In this document: piece after piece, positions 8,114-16,862 of the stretch | Position numbering within the stretch: the stretch's first letter is position 1 | Layout of the letters: each line of letters begins with the position of its first letter | From: DAIRVC01 sp036803025 | GTDB taxonomy: Bacteria > Chloroflexota > Anaerolineae > Anaerolineales > E44-bin32 | Direction: 5' to 3' | DNA: 52,787 nucleotides | Assembly: GCA_036803025.1 (NCBI GenBank) | Contig: DAIRVC010000003.1 | Location: 1 to 52,787, forward strand | Made by a program: the position numbers and the translations under genes | Notes under the pieces: generated by a model | What the model saw: the letters and a program-made list of their open reading frames with translations, nothing else | Told to the model about the DNA's origin: nothing | Database searches by the model: none

Positions 8114-8928
8114 GTGTCATGCTCAAAGGACCGAGCGCTGCCGGGCATCAAACCGTATTCAAGGCCGGGGAACGGACCCGCTGGCTGGGCTTGGAGATGC
8201 TGCGACTGGCGGCCGGCCAGTCGTGGAAGGGCCAGGTGGCGGAGGAGGAAGCGGCATTCGTCATCTTGAGCGGCCGCTGCACCATCGCCGGGACGGCCAA
8301 GGAAGCCTTCAAGTGGGAGGCCATCGGCGGACGGGCCGACATCTTCGCCGCGCCGGCTACGGCCGTCTACGTGCCGCGGCAGAGCTCGGTCGAGGTCAAG
8401 GCCGATTCGAACCTCGAGATCGCCATCGCCAAAGCACCCTGCACGGTCGATCTCCCGCCCAGGCTGATCAGCCCGTCCGATGTCAAGCTGGTCTCGTCGG
8501 GCATGGCCAACTGGCGGCGCGACATTCGCCTGGTGATCCCGCCGGGATCGGCCCTCAGCCAGCGCCTGATTGTGGGCGAGACGATCAATCCGCCCGGCAA
8601 CTGGTCGGGCATCCCGCCGCACAAGCACGATGTCATCAATGATAAGGAGAACATCCTGGAGGAGTTCTACCTGTTCAAGGCCAAGCCGTCGGACGGCTAC
8701 GGTATCCAGCTGCTCAACGACGACGGAAAGGATGCCGCCCACGTGATCGGCGACAACGATGTGGCCATCCTGACCAACGGCTATCACCCGACGGCCGCTG
8801 CGCCGGGCGTGACCATCGCCTACCTGTGGGTGCTTTCCGGCGACGACAAGGCCTACAACATCACCATTGATCCGCGCTTCGCCTGGGTGCCGACGGCGGA
8901 AGCGGTACTGCGGGAAGTGAAGAACTAG
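8110..8928 (+). CDS. iolB: 5-deoxy-glucuronate isomerase family protein (IolB-like)
   Basis: A 272-residue bicupin. It shares with IolB the run NWSGIPPHKHD (His171 and His173), the following acidic pair in LEEFYLFK (Glu184, Glu185), the late GYHP turn, and a C-terminal DPRFAWV segment. In inositol catabolism IolB opens and isomerises 5-deoxyglucuronate to 5-dehydro-2-deoxygluconate. No IolC, IolD or IolG homologue is visible nearby, so a related uronate-like substrate is possible. The ATG overlaps the upstream stop, indicating coupling. An in-frame extension to 7639 is the shadow of the isomerase gene. Confidence 0.82.
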   Translation: MSVMLKGPSAAGHQTVFKAGERTRWLGLEMLRLAAGQSWKGQVAEEEAAFVILSGRCTIAGTAKEAFKWEAIGGRADIFAAPATAVYVPRQSSVEVKADSNLEIAIAKAPCTVDLPPRLISPSDVKLVSSGMANWRRDIRLVIPPGSALSQRLIVGETINPPGNWSGIPPHKHDVINDKENILEEFYLFKAKPSDGYGIQLLNDDGKDAAHVIGDNDVAILTNGYHPTAAAPGVTIAYLWVLSGDDKAYNITIDPRFAWVPTAEAVLREVKN

Positions 8929-8932
8929 CGCC

Positions 8933-9029
8933 AGCGATCAGCGGACAGCCGGACTCACGTGGTCTGATCGCTTGGAGGTGGAGCTGCCAGCTGAAAGCTG
9001 ATAGCTGATAGCTCTTGGAGAACTCATCC
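8933..9029 (+). repeat. Intergenic hairpin and AGCTGAT short tandem repeat
   Basis: AGCGATCAG (8933-8941) and CTGATCGCT (8964-8972) are 9-base inverted arms. From about 8990 to 9013 there is a short tandem array of AGCTGAW units (AGCTGAAAGCTGATAGCTGA and so on). The array ends right at the ribosome binding site (TTGGAG, 9015-9020) of the next gene. Confidence 0.5.
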
Positions 9030-9917
9030 ATGTTGAAGCGCCCCCCGTACGGAATCATCCCGGCCATGGTCACGCCGTTGACGGCGGACGATGAGATCAA
9101 CGAACGCGCCCTGCGCCGCCTGACGGACCATCTGATCGAAGGCGGCGCGCACGCGGTCTTCGCCATCGGCAGCCAGGGGGAATTCTGGGCGTTCTCGGCT
9201 GACGAGAAGCGCCGCGCCTGGGAGATCGTCGTCGACGCAGCCCACGGGCGCGTCCCGGTCTACGGCGGCAGTGCCGCGGTGACGACGCGCGAGGCGATCC
9301 AGCTCACGCGGCTGGCTGAGAAGGCCGGCGTGGATGCCGTCTCGGTGTTGACGCCCTACTTCATCTCCCCCAACGATAGCCAACTGTATGACCACTACAA
9401 GGCCATTGCCGAAGCGACGCAGCTGCCGGTGCTGTTGTACAGCAACCCGGCCCGCACGGGCGTCAAACTGCCGGTCGGCCTGGTGGCCCGCCTGGCCGAG
9501 GTGCCCAATATCGTCGGCATCAAGGATTCCAGCGGTGACCTCGAGCTGGCGGCCGAGTACATCCGGGTGGCGCCGGAGAAGTTCTCCGTCCTGATGGGCC
9601 GCGACACCCTGATCTACGCCGGCCTGCTGTACGGCGCCCGCGGGGCGATCGCCGCCACGGCCAACGTCAAGCCGCGGCTGGTGGCCGACATCTACGACAA
9701 TTTCATAGCCGGAGATCTCGACGGCGCGCGACGGGCGCAGCAGGCGCTGGCGCCCCTGCGTCTGGCGTTCGCCTGGGGAACGTTCCCGGTGGTGATCAAA
9801 GAGGCGCTCGATCTGATGGGCATGGAAGGCGGCCCGGGCCGCGCGCCGGTCGGGCCGTTGACGGCCGAACAGCGCGAGAAGCTCAAGGGCGTTCTCAAGG
9901 ACATGGGTGTGATCTGA
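9030..9917 (+). CDS. Dihydrodipicolinate synthase family aldolase/lyase
   Basis: A 295-residue class I aldolase of the DapA / N-acetylneuraminate lyase superfamily. The Schiff-base lysine is Lys165 in IVGIKDSSGD and the catalytic tyrosine is Tyr137 in LLYSNPARTG. The N-terminal PAMVTPL and GSQGEFWAF (family GxTGE, here with Ser and Gln) are present. In sugar-acid loci, members of this family cleave or dehydrate 2-keto-3-deoxy acids, which suits the neighbours better than lysine synthesis. The ATG at 9030 follows TTGGAG at good spacing. The physiological substrate is not decided by the sequence. Confidence 0.87.
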   Translation: MLKRPPYGIIPAMVTPLTADDEINERALRRLTDHLIEGGAHAVFAIGSQGEFWAFSADEKRRAWEIVVDAAHGRVPVYGGSAAVTTREAIQLTRLAEKAGVDAVSVLTPYFISPNDSQLYDHYKAIAEATQLPVLLYSNPARTGVKLPVGLVARLAEVPNIVGIKDSSGDLELAAEYIRVAPEKFSVLMGRDTLIYAGLLYGARGAIAATANVKPRLVADIYDNFIAGDLDGARRAQQALAPLRLAFAWGTFPVVIKEALDLMGMEGGPGRAPVGPLTAEQREKLKGVLKDMGVI

Positions 9918-9941
9918 GGCTGGTGGCGCAGGAGGAGACGG

Positions 9942-11006
9942 ATGGATGGAAGGATGATGGCGGTACGCAAACTGCGGCCCGAGCCGGGCTTCGATTTGTC
10001 CGAGGTCGATATTCCCCGCATCCAGCCGGACGAAGTCCTGGTCAAGGTTGCGGCGACGGCGTTGTGCGGCTCGGATATCCACTTCTACAACTGGGACGAC
10101 TTCGCGCAAAAGCGCCTCAAGATCCCGCTGACTCTGGGACACGAGTTCTGCGGGGAGATTGTCGAGGTCGGCCAGGCGGTCAGCGACTACAAGGTCGGCG
10201 ACTACGTCACGGCCGACAGCCACATTGTGTGCGGCAAGTGCGACGTCTGCCGGATGGGCCTGCAGCACATCTGCCAGAACCTGAAGATCTTCGGCAATGA
10301 CGTCGAGGGGTCATTCGCTCAATACCTGCCCGTGCCGGCCACCTCACTCTGGCCTCTGGCGCGCGGGATTCCGGCGGAGGTCGGGGCGGTGATGGAGCCG
10401 CTCGGCGGCGCCACCCAGGCGGTCCTGATCGAGCCGGTAACGGCCAAGTCGGTGGTCATCTTCGGCGACGGGCCGATCGCCCTGTTTGCCGCCGGCGTGG
10501 CCAGCACGGCCGGGGCGCGCAAAGTGACTCTGGTCGGCATGGTGGCCTCACGGCTGGAGATCGCCCGGCGGATGGGCGCCCATCAGACCTTCAACATCGG
10601 CGACCCGCTCGACCCGGTGCAGGCCATCAAGGACGACACGCACGGGATCGGCGCGGACGTCGTGATCGAGATGGCCGGCGCAGCGCAGTCGATGAAGAAC
10701 GCCTTCGAGGTCGTGCGCAAGGGCGGGCGGGTGACCACCTTCGGCCTGACGCCCAAGCCGATCGAGTTCGACATCAACTTTGCGGTGACGCTGCGGCAGG
10801 TGACGGTGCGCGGCGTGGCGGGCCGGCACATGTGGGACACCTGGAAGCTGGTTGACGGCCTGCTCGCCTCGGGCAAGCTCGATCCGCGCCCGGTCATCAC
10901 TCACCGTCTCCCGCTGGAGGACTTCGACAAGGGCTTCAAGCTGATGACGACCGGTGCGCGCGACACGGGCAAGGTGGTCCTGTTCCCGAACGGCATGCCC
11001 GCTTAG
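9942..11006 (+). CDS. Zinc-dependent alcohol dehydrogenase (threonine 3-dehydrogenase-like)
   Basis: A 354-residue medium-chain dehydrogenase. Catalytic zinc ligands are Cys42 and His67-Glu68 (GHE); the structural zinc lobe has Cys97, Cys100, Cys103 and Cys111. The stretch CGSDIHFYNWDDFAQK closely resembles L-threonine 3-dehydrogenase, and a Rossmann motif lies near VVIFGDGPIALFA. Tdh-like enzymes in sugar loci oxidise secondary alcohols of polyols and sugar acids with NAD. The ATG at 9942 follows GGAGG by six bases. It starts 24 bases after the aldolase gene. Confidence 0.9.
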   Translation: MDGRMMAVRKLRPEPGFDLSEVDIPRIQPDEVLVKVAATALCGSDIHFYNWDDFAQKRLKIPLTLGHEFCGEIVEVGQAVSDYKVGDYVTADSHIVCGKCDVCRMGLQHICQNLKIFGNDVEGSFAQYLPVPATSLWPLARGIPAEVGAVMEPLGGATQAVLIEPVTAKSVVIFGDGPIALFAAGVASTAGARKVTLVGMVASRLEIARRMGAHQTFNIGDPLDPVQAIKDDTHGIGADVVIEMAGAAQSMKNAFEVVRKGGRVTTFGLTPKPIEFDINFAVTLRQVTVRGVAGRHMWDTWKLVDGLLASGKLDPRPVITHRLPLEDFDKGFKLMTTGARDTGKVVLFPNGMPA

Positions 11007-11045
11007 TCGGCGGCGGGTGCGAACCCTCTCACAGGAGAGATGACG

Positions 11046-12188
11046 ATGAGCGGCGATGGAAAGATCAACTACGAAGACATCAAGATCGTCGGCGACGGCC
11101 GGGGGACGATGCAGGGCAACTACCTGCTCAACCAGGACCGGCCGATGGACCGCATCCGTTGGCTGCTGGAGTGCTTCCCCGAATGGGGGCAATTCCTCAA
11201 CCGACAGATCGAGGCGACCGTGGTGCCCGAGGGCAACTTCGCCCTGTGGTGGACCGGCGGGATGGGGTTTGTGCTCAAGTCTCCCGGCGGCGCGGTACTG
11301 CTGGTCGACAACTACGCCGGCCCGGCCCACTACACCGAGTATGAGTACTGCGGTGTCTGCCGCACCAGCGGGTCACCGACGATCGATTGGCTGCGCCTGA
11401 ATCCGCAGGTGATCGATATCTTCGACTTCAAGACCCTCGACGGCGTGTTCTGCAGCCATCAGCACGCTGATCACACCGACATCTACACGCTCAAGGCGGC
11501 GACGCAGACGACCGAGGCGCTGTTCTACGGACCGATGTCCACCGTCGAGCGCATGCGCGTCTTCCAGGTTCCGGAGGAGCGCATTCGGGTGTGTGAGGCG
11601 GGGCAGAAGTACAAGATCAAGGATGTCGAGGTCGAGATCCTGCCGAACTTCGACCGCATCGCCACGATGACGGGCGGGCCGGGTGTCAAGGTCGGGCCCG
11701 GGGTGCGGCGGCCGTACAACGACGTGGCCGTGACGTTCCTCTTCAAGATCGGCGGCCACAACCTGCTGCATCTGGCCGACAGCCTGTTCCAGAACGCGTA
11801 CATCCTGTTCCGCAAGTACGACGTCGACGTGTTGACCTTCAACATCGGATACAACGCCCCGGGCGCCACGGACAAGATGACGCCCTATGACGCCGTGCGG
11901 CTGGGTGAGGCGATCGGGGCCAAGCTGCTGCTGCCGATGCATTGGGACAACTGGGGCAACACCGGGGTCGATCCGCAGGAGGTTGTCACCATCGCCCAGT
12001 GGCACACCCCGGGGGTGAAGATCGTCATCCCGCAGTGGGGCGTGAAGTGGCTCTATCCGCAGGAAGACGGCATCGGCAAGATGAAATACAACGACTGGCG
12101 CGAACGCTACCGCCCGGACTACTCCTGGGAGTACGGCCAGCCGGCGGAGAAGGCGGCACAAGAGCGCGGTGACTTCATCCCCTACTAG
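11046..12188 (+). CDS. UlaG-like metallo-beta-lactamase-fold lactonase
   Basis: A 380-residue MBL-fold hydrolase resembling L-ascorbate-6-phosphate lactonase UlaG along most of its length. Both share FPEWG followed by an LN..IE helix, a WW.G..G..LKS.GG strand, the metal motif HxHxDH (His138, His140, Asp142, His143) and DKMT near the C-terminal third. UlaG opens the lactone ring of ascorbate 6-phosphate. Here the context (dehydrogenases and a molybdenum hydroxylase that could form a lactone) suggests opening of a sugar lactone. The ATG at 11046 has AGGAG at eight bases; the ATG at 11040 is too close. The C-terminus extends past the usual UlaG end with a charged tail. Confidence 0.85.
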   Translation: MSGDGKINYEDIKIVGDGRGTMQGNYLLNQDRPMDRIRWLLECFPEWGQFLNRQIEATVVPEGNFALWWTGGMGFVLKSPGGAVLLVDNYAGPAHYTEYEYCGVCRTSGSPTIDWLRLNPQVIDIFDFKTLDGVFCSHQHADHTDIYTLKAATQTTEALFYGPMSTVERMRVFQVPEERIRVCEAGQKYKIKDVEVEILPNFDRIATMTGGPGVKVGPGVRRPYNDVAVTFLFKIGGHNLLHLADSLFQNAYILFRKYDVDVLTFNIGYNAPGATDKMTPYDAVRLGEAIGAKLLLPMHWDNWGNTGVDPQEVVTIAQWHTPGVKIVIPQWGVKWLYPQEDGIGKMKYNDWRERYRPDYSWEYGQPAEKAAQERGDFIPY

Positions 12189-12213
12189 TCGTCGGGCCGC
12201 CAGGGAGGCAGCG

Positions 12214-13089
12214 ATGCAGCGGGTGGGTTTCATCGGGTTGGGCTTGATGGGCGGGCCGATGGCGGCCAACCTCGTCCGGGCAGGCTACCCGCTGACGGTC
12301 TACAACCGCACCCCTGACAAGGCCGAGGCGCTGGCCGCCCTGGGGGCGAAGACCGCCGCCACGCCGCGCCAGGTGGCCCAGGCCAGCCAGGTCGTCGTCA
12401 CAATGCTGAGCGATGCCGCGGCGGTGGAAGCCGTGCTGAGCGGCCCCGACGGCCTGCTGGCCGGTGGCCAACCCGGGACGGTGCTGATCGACATGAGCAC
12501 CGTGGCGCCCGAACAGAGCCGGCGCATCGGCGCGCACATCGCCGCGCAGGGTTGGTTGATGCTGGACGCGCCGGTCTTCGGCAGCACGGGACCGGCCAAA
12601 GAAGGCAGCCTGGGGATCATGGTCGGCGGTGACGAGGAGGTCTTCGAAGCTCAGCGCGCCCTCCTGGAGCGAATGGGCAAGCACCTGTACTACTTCGGCC
12701 CGCAAGGCAGCGGCGCCACTGCCAAACTGTGCTTCAACCTGATGGTCGCGTCGCAAGTCGCCGGACTGGCGGAGGCGATGACTCTGGCGGTCAAGGGAGG
12801 CCTGGATCTGGCGCAAGTCGGCCAGATGCTCCAGGTGAGTCCCATCGCTTCCGCCCTGGTGCAGCGCAAGATCGGCAGCATGGTTGACGACGACTATCCG
12901 GCGGCCTTCCCGCTCAAGCACATGCACAAGGACCTGGGCCTGATCGTCGGCACGGCCCATGCCCTGGGTGCGGCGCTGCCGGTCACGGCCGGCGTGCATC
13001 AGCTGTATAGCGCCGCCCGCTCGCGCGGTCTGGGCGAGGAAGACTTCGCCGCGGTCTTTCGACTGTTGGCCGAGATGGCCGGGGAATAG
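12214..13089 (+). CDS. NAD(P)-dependent beta-hydroxyacid dehydrogenase (3-hydroxyisobutyrate / tartronate semialdehyde reductase-like)
   Basis: A 291-residue member of the GarR / 3-hydroxyisobutyrate dehydrogenase family. The dinucleotide motif GLGLMG is at 8-13, the substrate-binding DAPVFGSTGPAKEGSL around 118-133, and the catalytic lysine Lys171 lies in SGATAKLCFN. GarR-type enzymes reduce tartronate semialdehyde to glycerate, a common exit from aldarate and allantoin breakdown; this one could do the equivalent step for a semialdehyde made by the upstream aldolase. The ATG at 12214 was preferred over an in-frame start overlapping the lactonase gene, because the Rossmann strand starts at residue 3 and GGAGG precedes it. 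Confidence 0.88.
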   Translation: MQRVGFIGLGLMGGPMAANLVRAGYPLTVYNRTPDKAEALAALGAKTAATPRQVAQASQVVVTMLSDAAAVEAVLSGPDGLLAGGQPGTVLIDMSTVAPEQSRRIGAHIAAQGWLMLDAPVFGSTGPAKEGSLGIMVGGDEEVFEAQRALLERMGKHLYYFGPQGSGATAKLCFNLMVASQVAGLAEAMTLAVKGGLDLAQVGQMLQVSPIASALVQRKIGSMVDDDYPAAFPLKHMHKDLGLIVGTAHALGAALPVTAGVHQLYSAARSRGLGEEDFAAVFRLLAEMAGE

Positions 13090-13131
13090 TCACAAGGCAG
13101 GCACGAGATCTGCTGAAGGGAGGGAGAACCC

Positions 13132-14001
13132 GTGAAGGATCCGCAGTACTTCGCTCCCGCAACCCTGGAGGAGGCGCTCAAGCTCCTCGGGAAGCACGGG
13201 AAGGGCATGAGTGTCCTGGCCGGGGGCACCGATCTGGTGCGTGACATGAACCTGGAGTTCAAGATCCCCGACAACATCCTGTGGATCGGCCGGCTCGGGC
13301 TGGAGTACATCCGCTCGAAGGAAGGCCTGATCCGCATCGGCGCGGCCACACGCATGCAGACGGCCGGGGCCTCCAAGCTTCTGCAGGAGAAAGCCCGGGC
13401 GGTATGGCAGGCAGCCTCCAGGCTGGCTGCACCGCCGGTGCGTTCGCTGGGGACGCTGGGAGGCAACCTGTGCACGGCCTCCCCGGCCGGCGACTGCACC
13501 TGCGCGCTGCTCGGGCTGGGCGCGGACGTCGTGCTGCGCAGCGCCCGCGGCCAGCGCGTCGTCCCGCTAGACAAGTTCTTCCTGGGCCCGAACAAGACGG
13601 TCCTGAAACCGGGCGAGCTGCTGGTCGAGATCCTGGTGGCGCCGACCGGCCGCAATGAAGGCTCGGCCTACGCCAAAGTCGGCCGGCGCGCGGCGCTGAC
13701 GCTGGCCGTCCTCAACGCCGCGGCGCGCGTGAAGCTGGACGCCAAAGGCAACTGCGTCTCGGCTGTGATCGCCGTCGGTGCGGCGGCGCCGGTGCCGGTG
13801 CGCTGCGTCAAGGCCGAGGAGACGCTCATCGGCAAGGCCTTCGACGAGGCGGGTGTGATCGAAGCGGCCGAGACGGCGGTGACCGAGATCCGGCCGATCG
13901 ACGACGTACACGGCACCGCCTGGTATCGGCGCAAGCTGACCCGGGTGCTGGTGGCGCGCTGCCTGCGTGAAGCCGGCGGGTTGACGCAGAAGGGCGGGTG
14001 A
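13132..14001 (+). CDS. Molybdenum hydroxylase FAD-binding subunit (CoxM/XdhB/NdhF type)
   Basis: A 289-residue FAD subunit. The FAD pyrophosphate loops are visible as AGGTDL at 30-35 and TLGGNLCTASPAGD at 108-121, followed by the CO_deh_flav_C domain. It passes electrons from the 2Fe-2S subunit to an acceptor. A GTG start is preceded by GGGAGGGAG. The Fe-S and Mo subunit genes follow within a few bases, so the order FAD, Fe-S, Mo-N, Mo-C gives a complete hydroxylase of four polypeptides. Confidence 0.93.
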   Translation: MKDPQYFAPATLEEALKLLGKHGKGMSVLAGGTDLVRDMNLEFKIPDNILWIGRLGLEYIRSKEGLIRIGAATRMQTAGASKLLQEKARAVWQAASRLAAPPVRSLGTLGGNLCTASPAGDCTCALLGLGADVVLRSARGQRVVPLDKFFLGPNKTVLKPGELLVEILVAPTGRNEGSAYAKVGRRAALTLAVLNAAARVKLDAKGNCVSAVIAVGAAAPVPVRCVKAEETLIGKAFDEAGVIEAAETAVTEIRPIDDVHGTAWYRRKLTRVLVARCLREAGGLTQKGG

Positions 14002-14005
14002 AACC

Positions 14006-14476
14006 ATGGCCACACTGAAGATCGCGTTCAAACTCAACGGCAAGAAGGTCCAGGTCGAAGCCCCCACGACCGTCAATCTGCTGACCCTGCTGCGCGAACA
14101 CCTGGATGTCACCGGTCCGAAGTTCGGCTGCGAGCAGGGCAACTGCGGCGCGTGCACCGTGCTGCTGGACGGCGAGCCGGTCAACTCGTGCCTGGTCCTG
14201 GCGGCGACGGTCGACGGCCGCGAGGTGACCACGGTCGAAGGGATCGGCACGCCGGACAATCCGCACCCGATCCAGAAGGCGCTGACCGAGCACTACGGCG
14301 CCCAGTGCGGCTTCTGCACTCCGGGGATGGTCGTCTCGGCCTATGCCTTGTTGAAGAAGAATCCCAATCCGACCCGTGACGAGGTGGTCAACGCGCTGGT
14401 CGGCAACGTCTGCCGCTGCACCGGGTACAACAAGATCGTCGAATCGGTGCTGGCCGCCGCAGCTGAGCTGCGCTAG
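14006..14476 (+). CDS. Molybdenum hydroxylase 2Fe-2S subunit (CoxS/NdhS type)
   Basis: A 156-residue ferredoxin-like subunit holding two 2Fe-2S clusters. The plant-type cluster uses Cys42, Cys47, Cys50 and Cys62 (GCEQGNCGACTVLLDG). The second, in the helical domain, uses Cys101, Cys104, Cys136 and Cys138 (CGFC and CRC). It relays electrons from the Mo site to FAD. It begins four bases after the FAD subunit gene with a weak ribosome binding site, so it is probably translated by coupling. The length is standard for the family. Confidence 0.95.
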   Translation: MATLKIAFKLNGKKVQVEAPTTVNLLTLLREHLDVTGPKFGCEQGNCGACTVLLDGEPVNSCLVLAATVDGREVTTVEGIGTPDNPHPIQKALTEHYGAQCGFCTPGMVVSAYALLKKNPNPTRDEVVNALVGNVCRCTGYNKIVESVLAAAAELR

Positions 14477-14491
14477 CCGGAGGATGCGAGC

Positions 14492-15787
14492 ATGACCGAC
14501 ACCAACTACGTAGGCAAGCGTCTGCCGCGCTACGACGGCATGCAGCACGCCACCGGCAAGACGCGGTACGTCGGCGACATCAAGCTCCCGGGCATGCTGT
14601 ATGTCAAAGCCTGGCGATCGCCGGTCCCCTCGGCCAAGATCGTGAGCATCGACGTCAGCCGGGCGCGCAAGCTGCCCGGCGTGGCGGCGGTGATCACCGG
14701 CAAGGAGGTCCCCGTCAACCTTTTCGGCGGGGAGCAGCCGGTGCTGGCCGACAAAGAGATACGCTACATCGGCCAGGAGGTGGCGGTCGTCGCCGCCGAA
14801 GACCTGGAGACGGCCCGGCAGGCCGTCGGACGCATCAAGGTCGAGTACGAGGAACGCCCGCCGGTGCTCGATCCGCTCCTGGCGATGGAAAAGGGGGCGG
14901 CCAAGGTGCGGCCGGAGGGCAACCTGCTGGCGTTTGGAGACAAAGATCACATTCGCATCCGCAAAGGCGACGTCGAGGCCGGCTTCGCCAAGGCGGATGT
15001 CATCGTCGAGTCGTACTTCCGCACCGCAGCTCAGGAGCACTCGCCGATCGAAACGCAGGCCAGCATCGCCCAGACCGACTCGATGGGGCGGACGCACATC
15101 TGGACCGTGACCCAGGCCGTGTTCTTCAACCAGGGGACGATCGCCGCCATCCTGGGCAAACCGCTGTCGGACGTGCACATGATCGGCGGGATCCTGGGCG
15201 GCGGTTTCGGTTCGAAGAACGATCCGCACGCCGACCACATCTGCGCCGTGCTGTCGCTCTACACGCACGGGCGGCCGGTCAAGTGGGTGTGGACGCGCCA
15301 GGAGGAATTCGTCGCCTCAACCCACCGCGGGGCGACCCACATCTGGTTCAAGGACGGGGTGACCAAGGACGGCCGCATCATCGCCCGCAAGATCAAGATG
15401 GTGCGCGATACCGGCGCCTACCCGCTGACCGCGGACTACGTCGTCCGCAAGGCCTCCTACGGCATCTCCGGCCCGTACGACATCCCCAACGTGTGGATCG
15501 ACGCGTACGCAGCCTTCACCAACAAGCGGCCGACCAGTTCCATGCGCGGCTTCGGGCTCTACCAATCCTCTTTCGCCTGGGATGTGCAAATGGAGCGCAT
15601 CGCCGAGAAGGTGGGGATCGACTCGTGGCGCCTGCGCTTCATCAACGCCATCCATGACGGGGACACCTCGGCCACCGGCGCGGTCCAGCACAACTGCGGG
15701 CTGATCGAGGTCATGCAGACGGCGGCCAAGCGGGCGGGCGTCAAGCTCGACGGCGACCTGCTGGCGATGTCCTCGTCCAAGCGATAG
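14492..15787 (+). CDS. Molybdenum hydroxylase large subunit, N-terminal half (split Mo subunit, NdhL-like)
   Basis: A 431-residue protein covering Ald_Xan_dh_C and the first molybdopterin-binding domain (MoCoBD_1). The cofactor-contact loop GGGFGSK is at 236-242 and MRGFG at 351-355. The Cys-containing AYRCSFR loop of form I CO dehydrogenase is absent, so CO oxidation is unlikely. It ends at the MoCoBD_1/MoCoBD_2 boundary with a TAG, and the C-terminal half is a separate gene 13 bases on with its own ribosome binding site. Nicotinate dehydrogenase of Eubacterium barkeri is split in the same way (NdhL/NdhM). Likely role: oxidative hydroxylation of an aldehyde, hemiacetal or heterocycle. Confidence 0.9.
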   Translation: MTDTNYVGKRLPRYDGMQHATGKTRYVGDIKLPGMLYVKAWRSPVPSAKIVSIDVSRARKLPGVAAVITGKEVPVNLFGGEQPVLADKEIRYIGQEVAVVAAEDLETARQAVGRIKVEYEERPPVLDPLLAMEKGAAKVRPEGNLLAFGDKDHIRIRKGDVEAGFAKADVIVESYFRTAAQEHSPIETQASIAQTDSMGRTHIWTVTQAVFFNQGTIAAILGKPLSDVHMIGGILGGGFGSKNDPHADHICAVLSLYTHGRPVKWVWTRQEEFVASTHRGATHIWFKDGVTKDGRIIARKIKMVRDTGAYPLTADYVVRKASYGISGPYDIPNVWIDAYAAFTNKRPTSSMRGFGLYQSSFAWDVQMERIAEKVGIDSWRLRFINAIHDGDTSATGAVQHNCGLIEVMQTAAKRAGVKLDGDLLAMSSSKR

Positions 15788-15800
15788 AGCGGAGGCAGAC

Positions 15801-16805
15801 ATGGCGAAGAAACGTGGTGTGGGCATCGCAGCCGTCTGGTACTCCACCGGCATGAGCGGGGGCGGCGACCCCAGCCAGGTGGTGGTCAAGATGCAGCCGG
15901 ATGGCAGCGTCGATGTGCTCATCGGTAGCGTCGATATCGGGCAGGGGGCGCGCACCATCGTGCGCCAGATCGCCGCCCAGGAGCTGGGCGTCCCGATCGA
16001 GCGCGTCAATGTAACGACGGTCGACAGCGACACCAGCCCGCTCGACACGGGGACGTTCGCCAGCCGCGTCACCCACCAGACCGGCAACGCCACCATGCTG
16101 GCGGCACGCGAGGCCCGGCAGGTGCTGTTCGAGGTTGCCGGAGAGCAGCTGGGCGTGTCGGCCGACAAGCTGGCAGCGGAGAACGGCCAGATCGTGGTGC
16201 GCGACTCCCCGGAGCAGGCCATCCCCATCGCCGACGTGGCCAACAAGGCGACCTGGGTGGACCGCAAGCTCATCGCCGGGCGCGGCGCCTACGGCTGGCC
16301 GGTGGCCGAGGTCGATCCCGAGACCGGCCAGGGCGAACCCCTGCACAACATGGCCTACGGCGCGACGGTGGCCGAGGTCGAGGTCGACACCGACACCGGC
16401 GAGGTGAAGGTCCTCAAGCTGGTCAGCGCCTACGACTGCGGCAAGGCGATCAATCCGCTGTTGGTGGAGGGCCAGATCGACGGCGGGGCGGCGATGGGGT
16501 TGGGCTCGGCGCTGATGGAGGAGCTGCACCCCTACTATCCGACGCTGGACAACTACCCGACCGGGTTCTTCTCGTACATGGTTCCGACCGCCAAGGATCT
16601 GCCCGAACTGGACGCGGTCGTGGTCGAGATGGGTTCACGCACCGGGCCTTACGGGGCCAAGGGCATCGGCGAGATGACGGCCAACTCACAGGCGCCGGCG
16701 ATCATCAACGCCATCCACAACGCCATCGGCGTGTGGATCACCGACCTCCCGGCGACGTCGGAGAAGGTCCTGCGGGCGCTGGAGGGCCTGCCGCCGCGCG
16801 GCTGA
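15801..16805 (+). CDS. Molybdenum hydroxylase large subunit, C-terminal half (NdhM-like)
   Basis: A 334-residue protein equivalent to the second molybdopterin-binding domain (MoCoBD_2). The stretch GSVDIGQGARTIVRQIAAQE near 42-61 contacts the pterin, and the catalytic glutamate is Glu291 in GPYGAKGIGE, followed by the usual helix NAIHNAIG. The gene starts at ATG 15801 preceded by GGAGG (15791-15795) and is in a different frame from the N-terminal half, so it is translated on its own. The two halves total 765 residues, the normal length of an unsplit large subunit, and no conserved segment is lost at the junction. Confidence 0.9.
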   Translation: MAKKRGVGIAAVWYSTGMSGGGDPSQVVVKMQPDGSVDVLIGSVDIGQGARTIVRQIAAQELGVPIERVNVTTVDSDTSPLDTGTFASRVTHQTGNATMLAAREARQVLFEVAGEQLGVSADKLAAENGQIVVRDSPEQAIPIADVANKATWVDRKLIAGRGAYGWPVAEVDPETGQGEPLHNMAYGATVAEVEVDTDTGEVKVLKLVSAYDCGKAINPLLVEGQIDGGAAMGLGSALMEELHPYYPTLDNYPTGFFSYMVPTAKDLPELDAVVVEMGSRTGPYGAKGIGEMTANSQAPAIINAIHNAIGVWITDLPATSEKVLRALEGLPPRG

Positions 16806-16862
16806 CCAACAGAATTGGTGAGGGGCGGCCCGCGCCGCCCCTGCAGCGAGGGCTGGTAGAGG

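Noticed and set aside
15780..15805. Frameshift or pseudogene in the molybdenum hydroxylase large subunit
   Set aside because: The second half has its own ribosome binding site and ATG, no conserved residues are missing, and the break is at a domain boundary. It still deserves a read-level check.
14492..16805. Form I CO dehydrogenase (CoxMSL with CoxD/CoxE)
   Set aside because: The Cys-containing AYRCSFR active-site loop is absent; the corresponding loop reads SSMRGFGLY. The accessory genes alone do not indicate CO oxidation.
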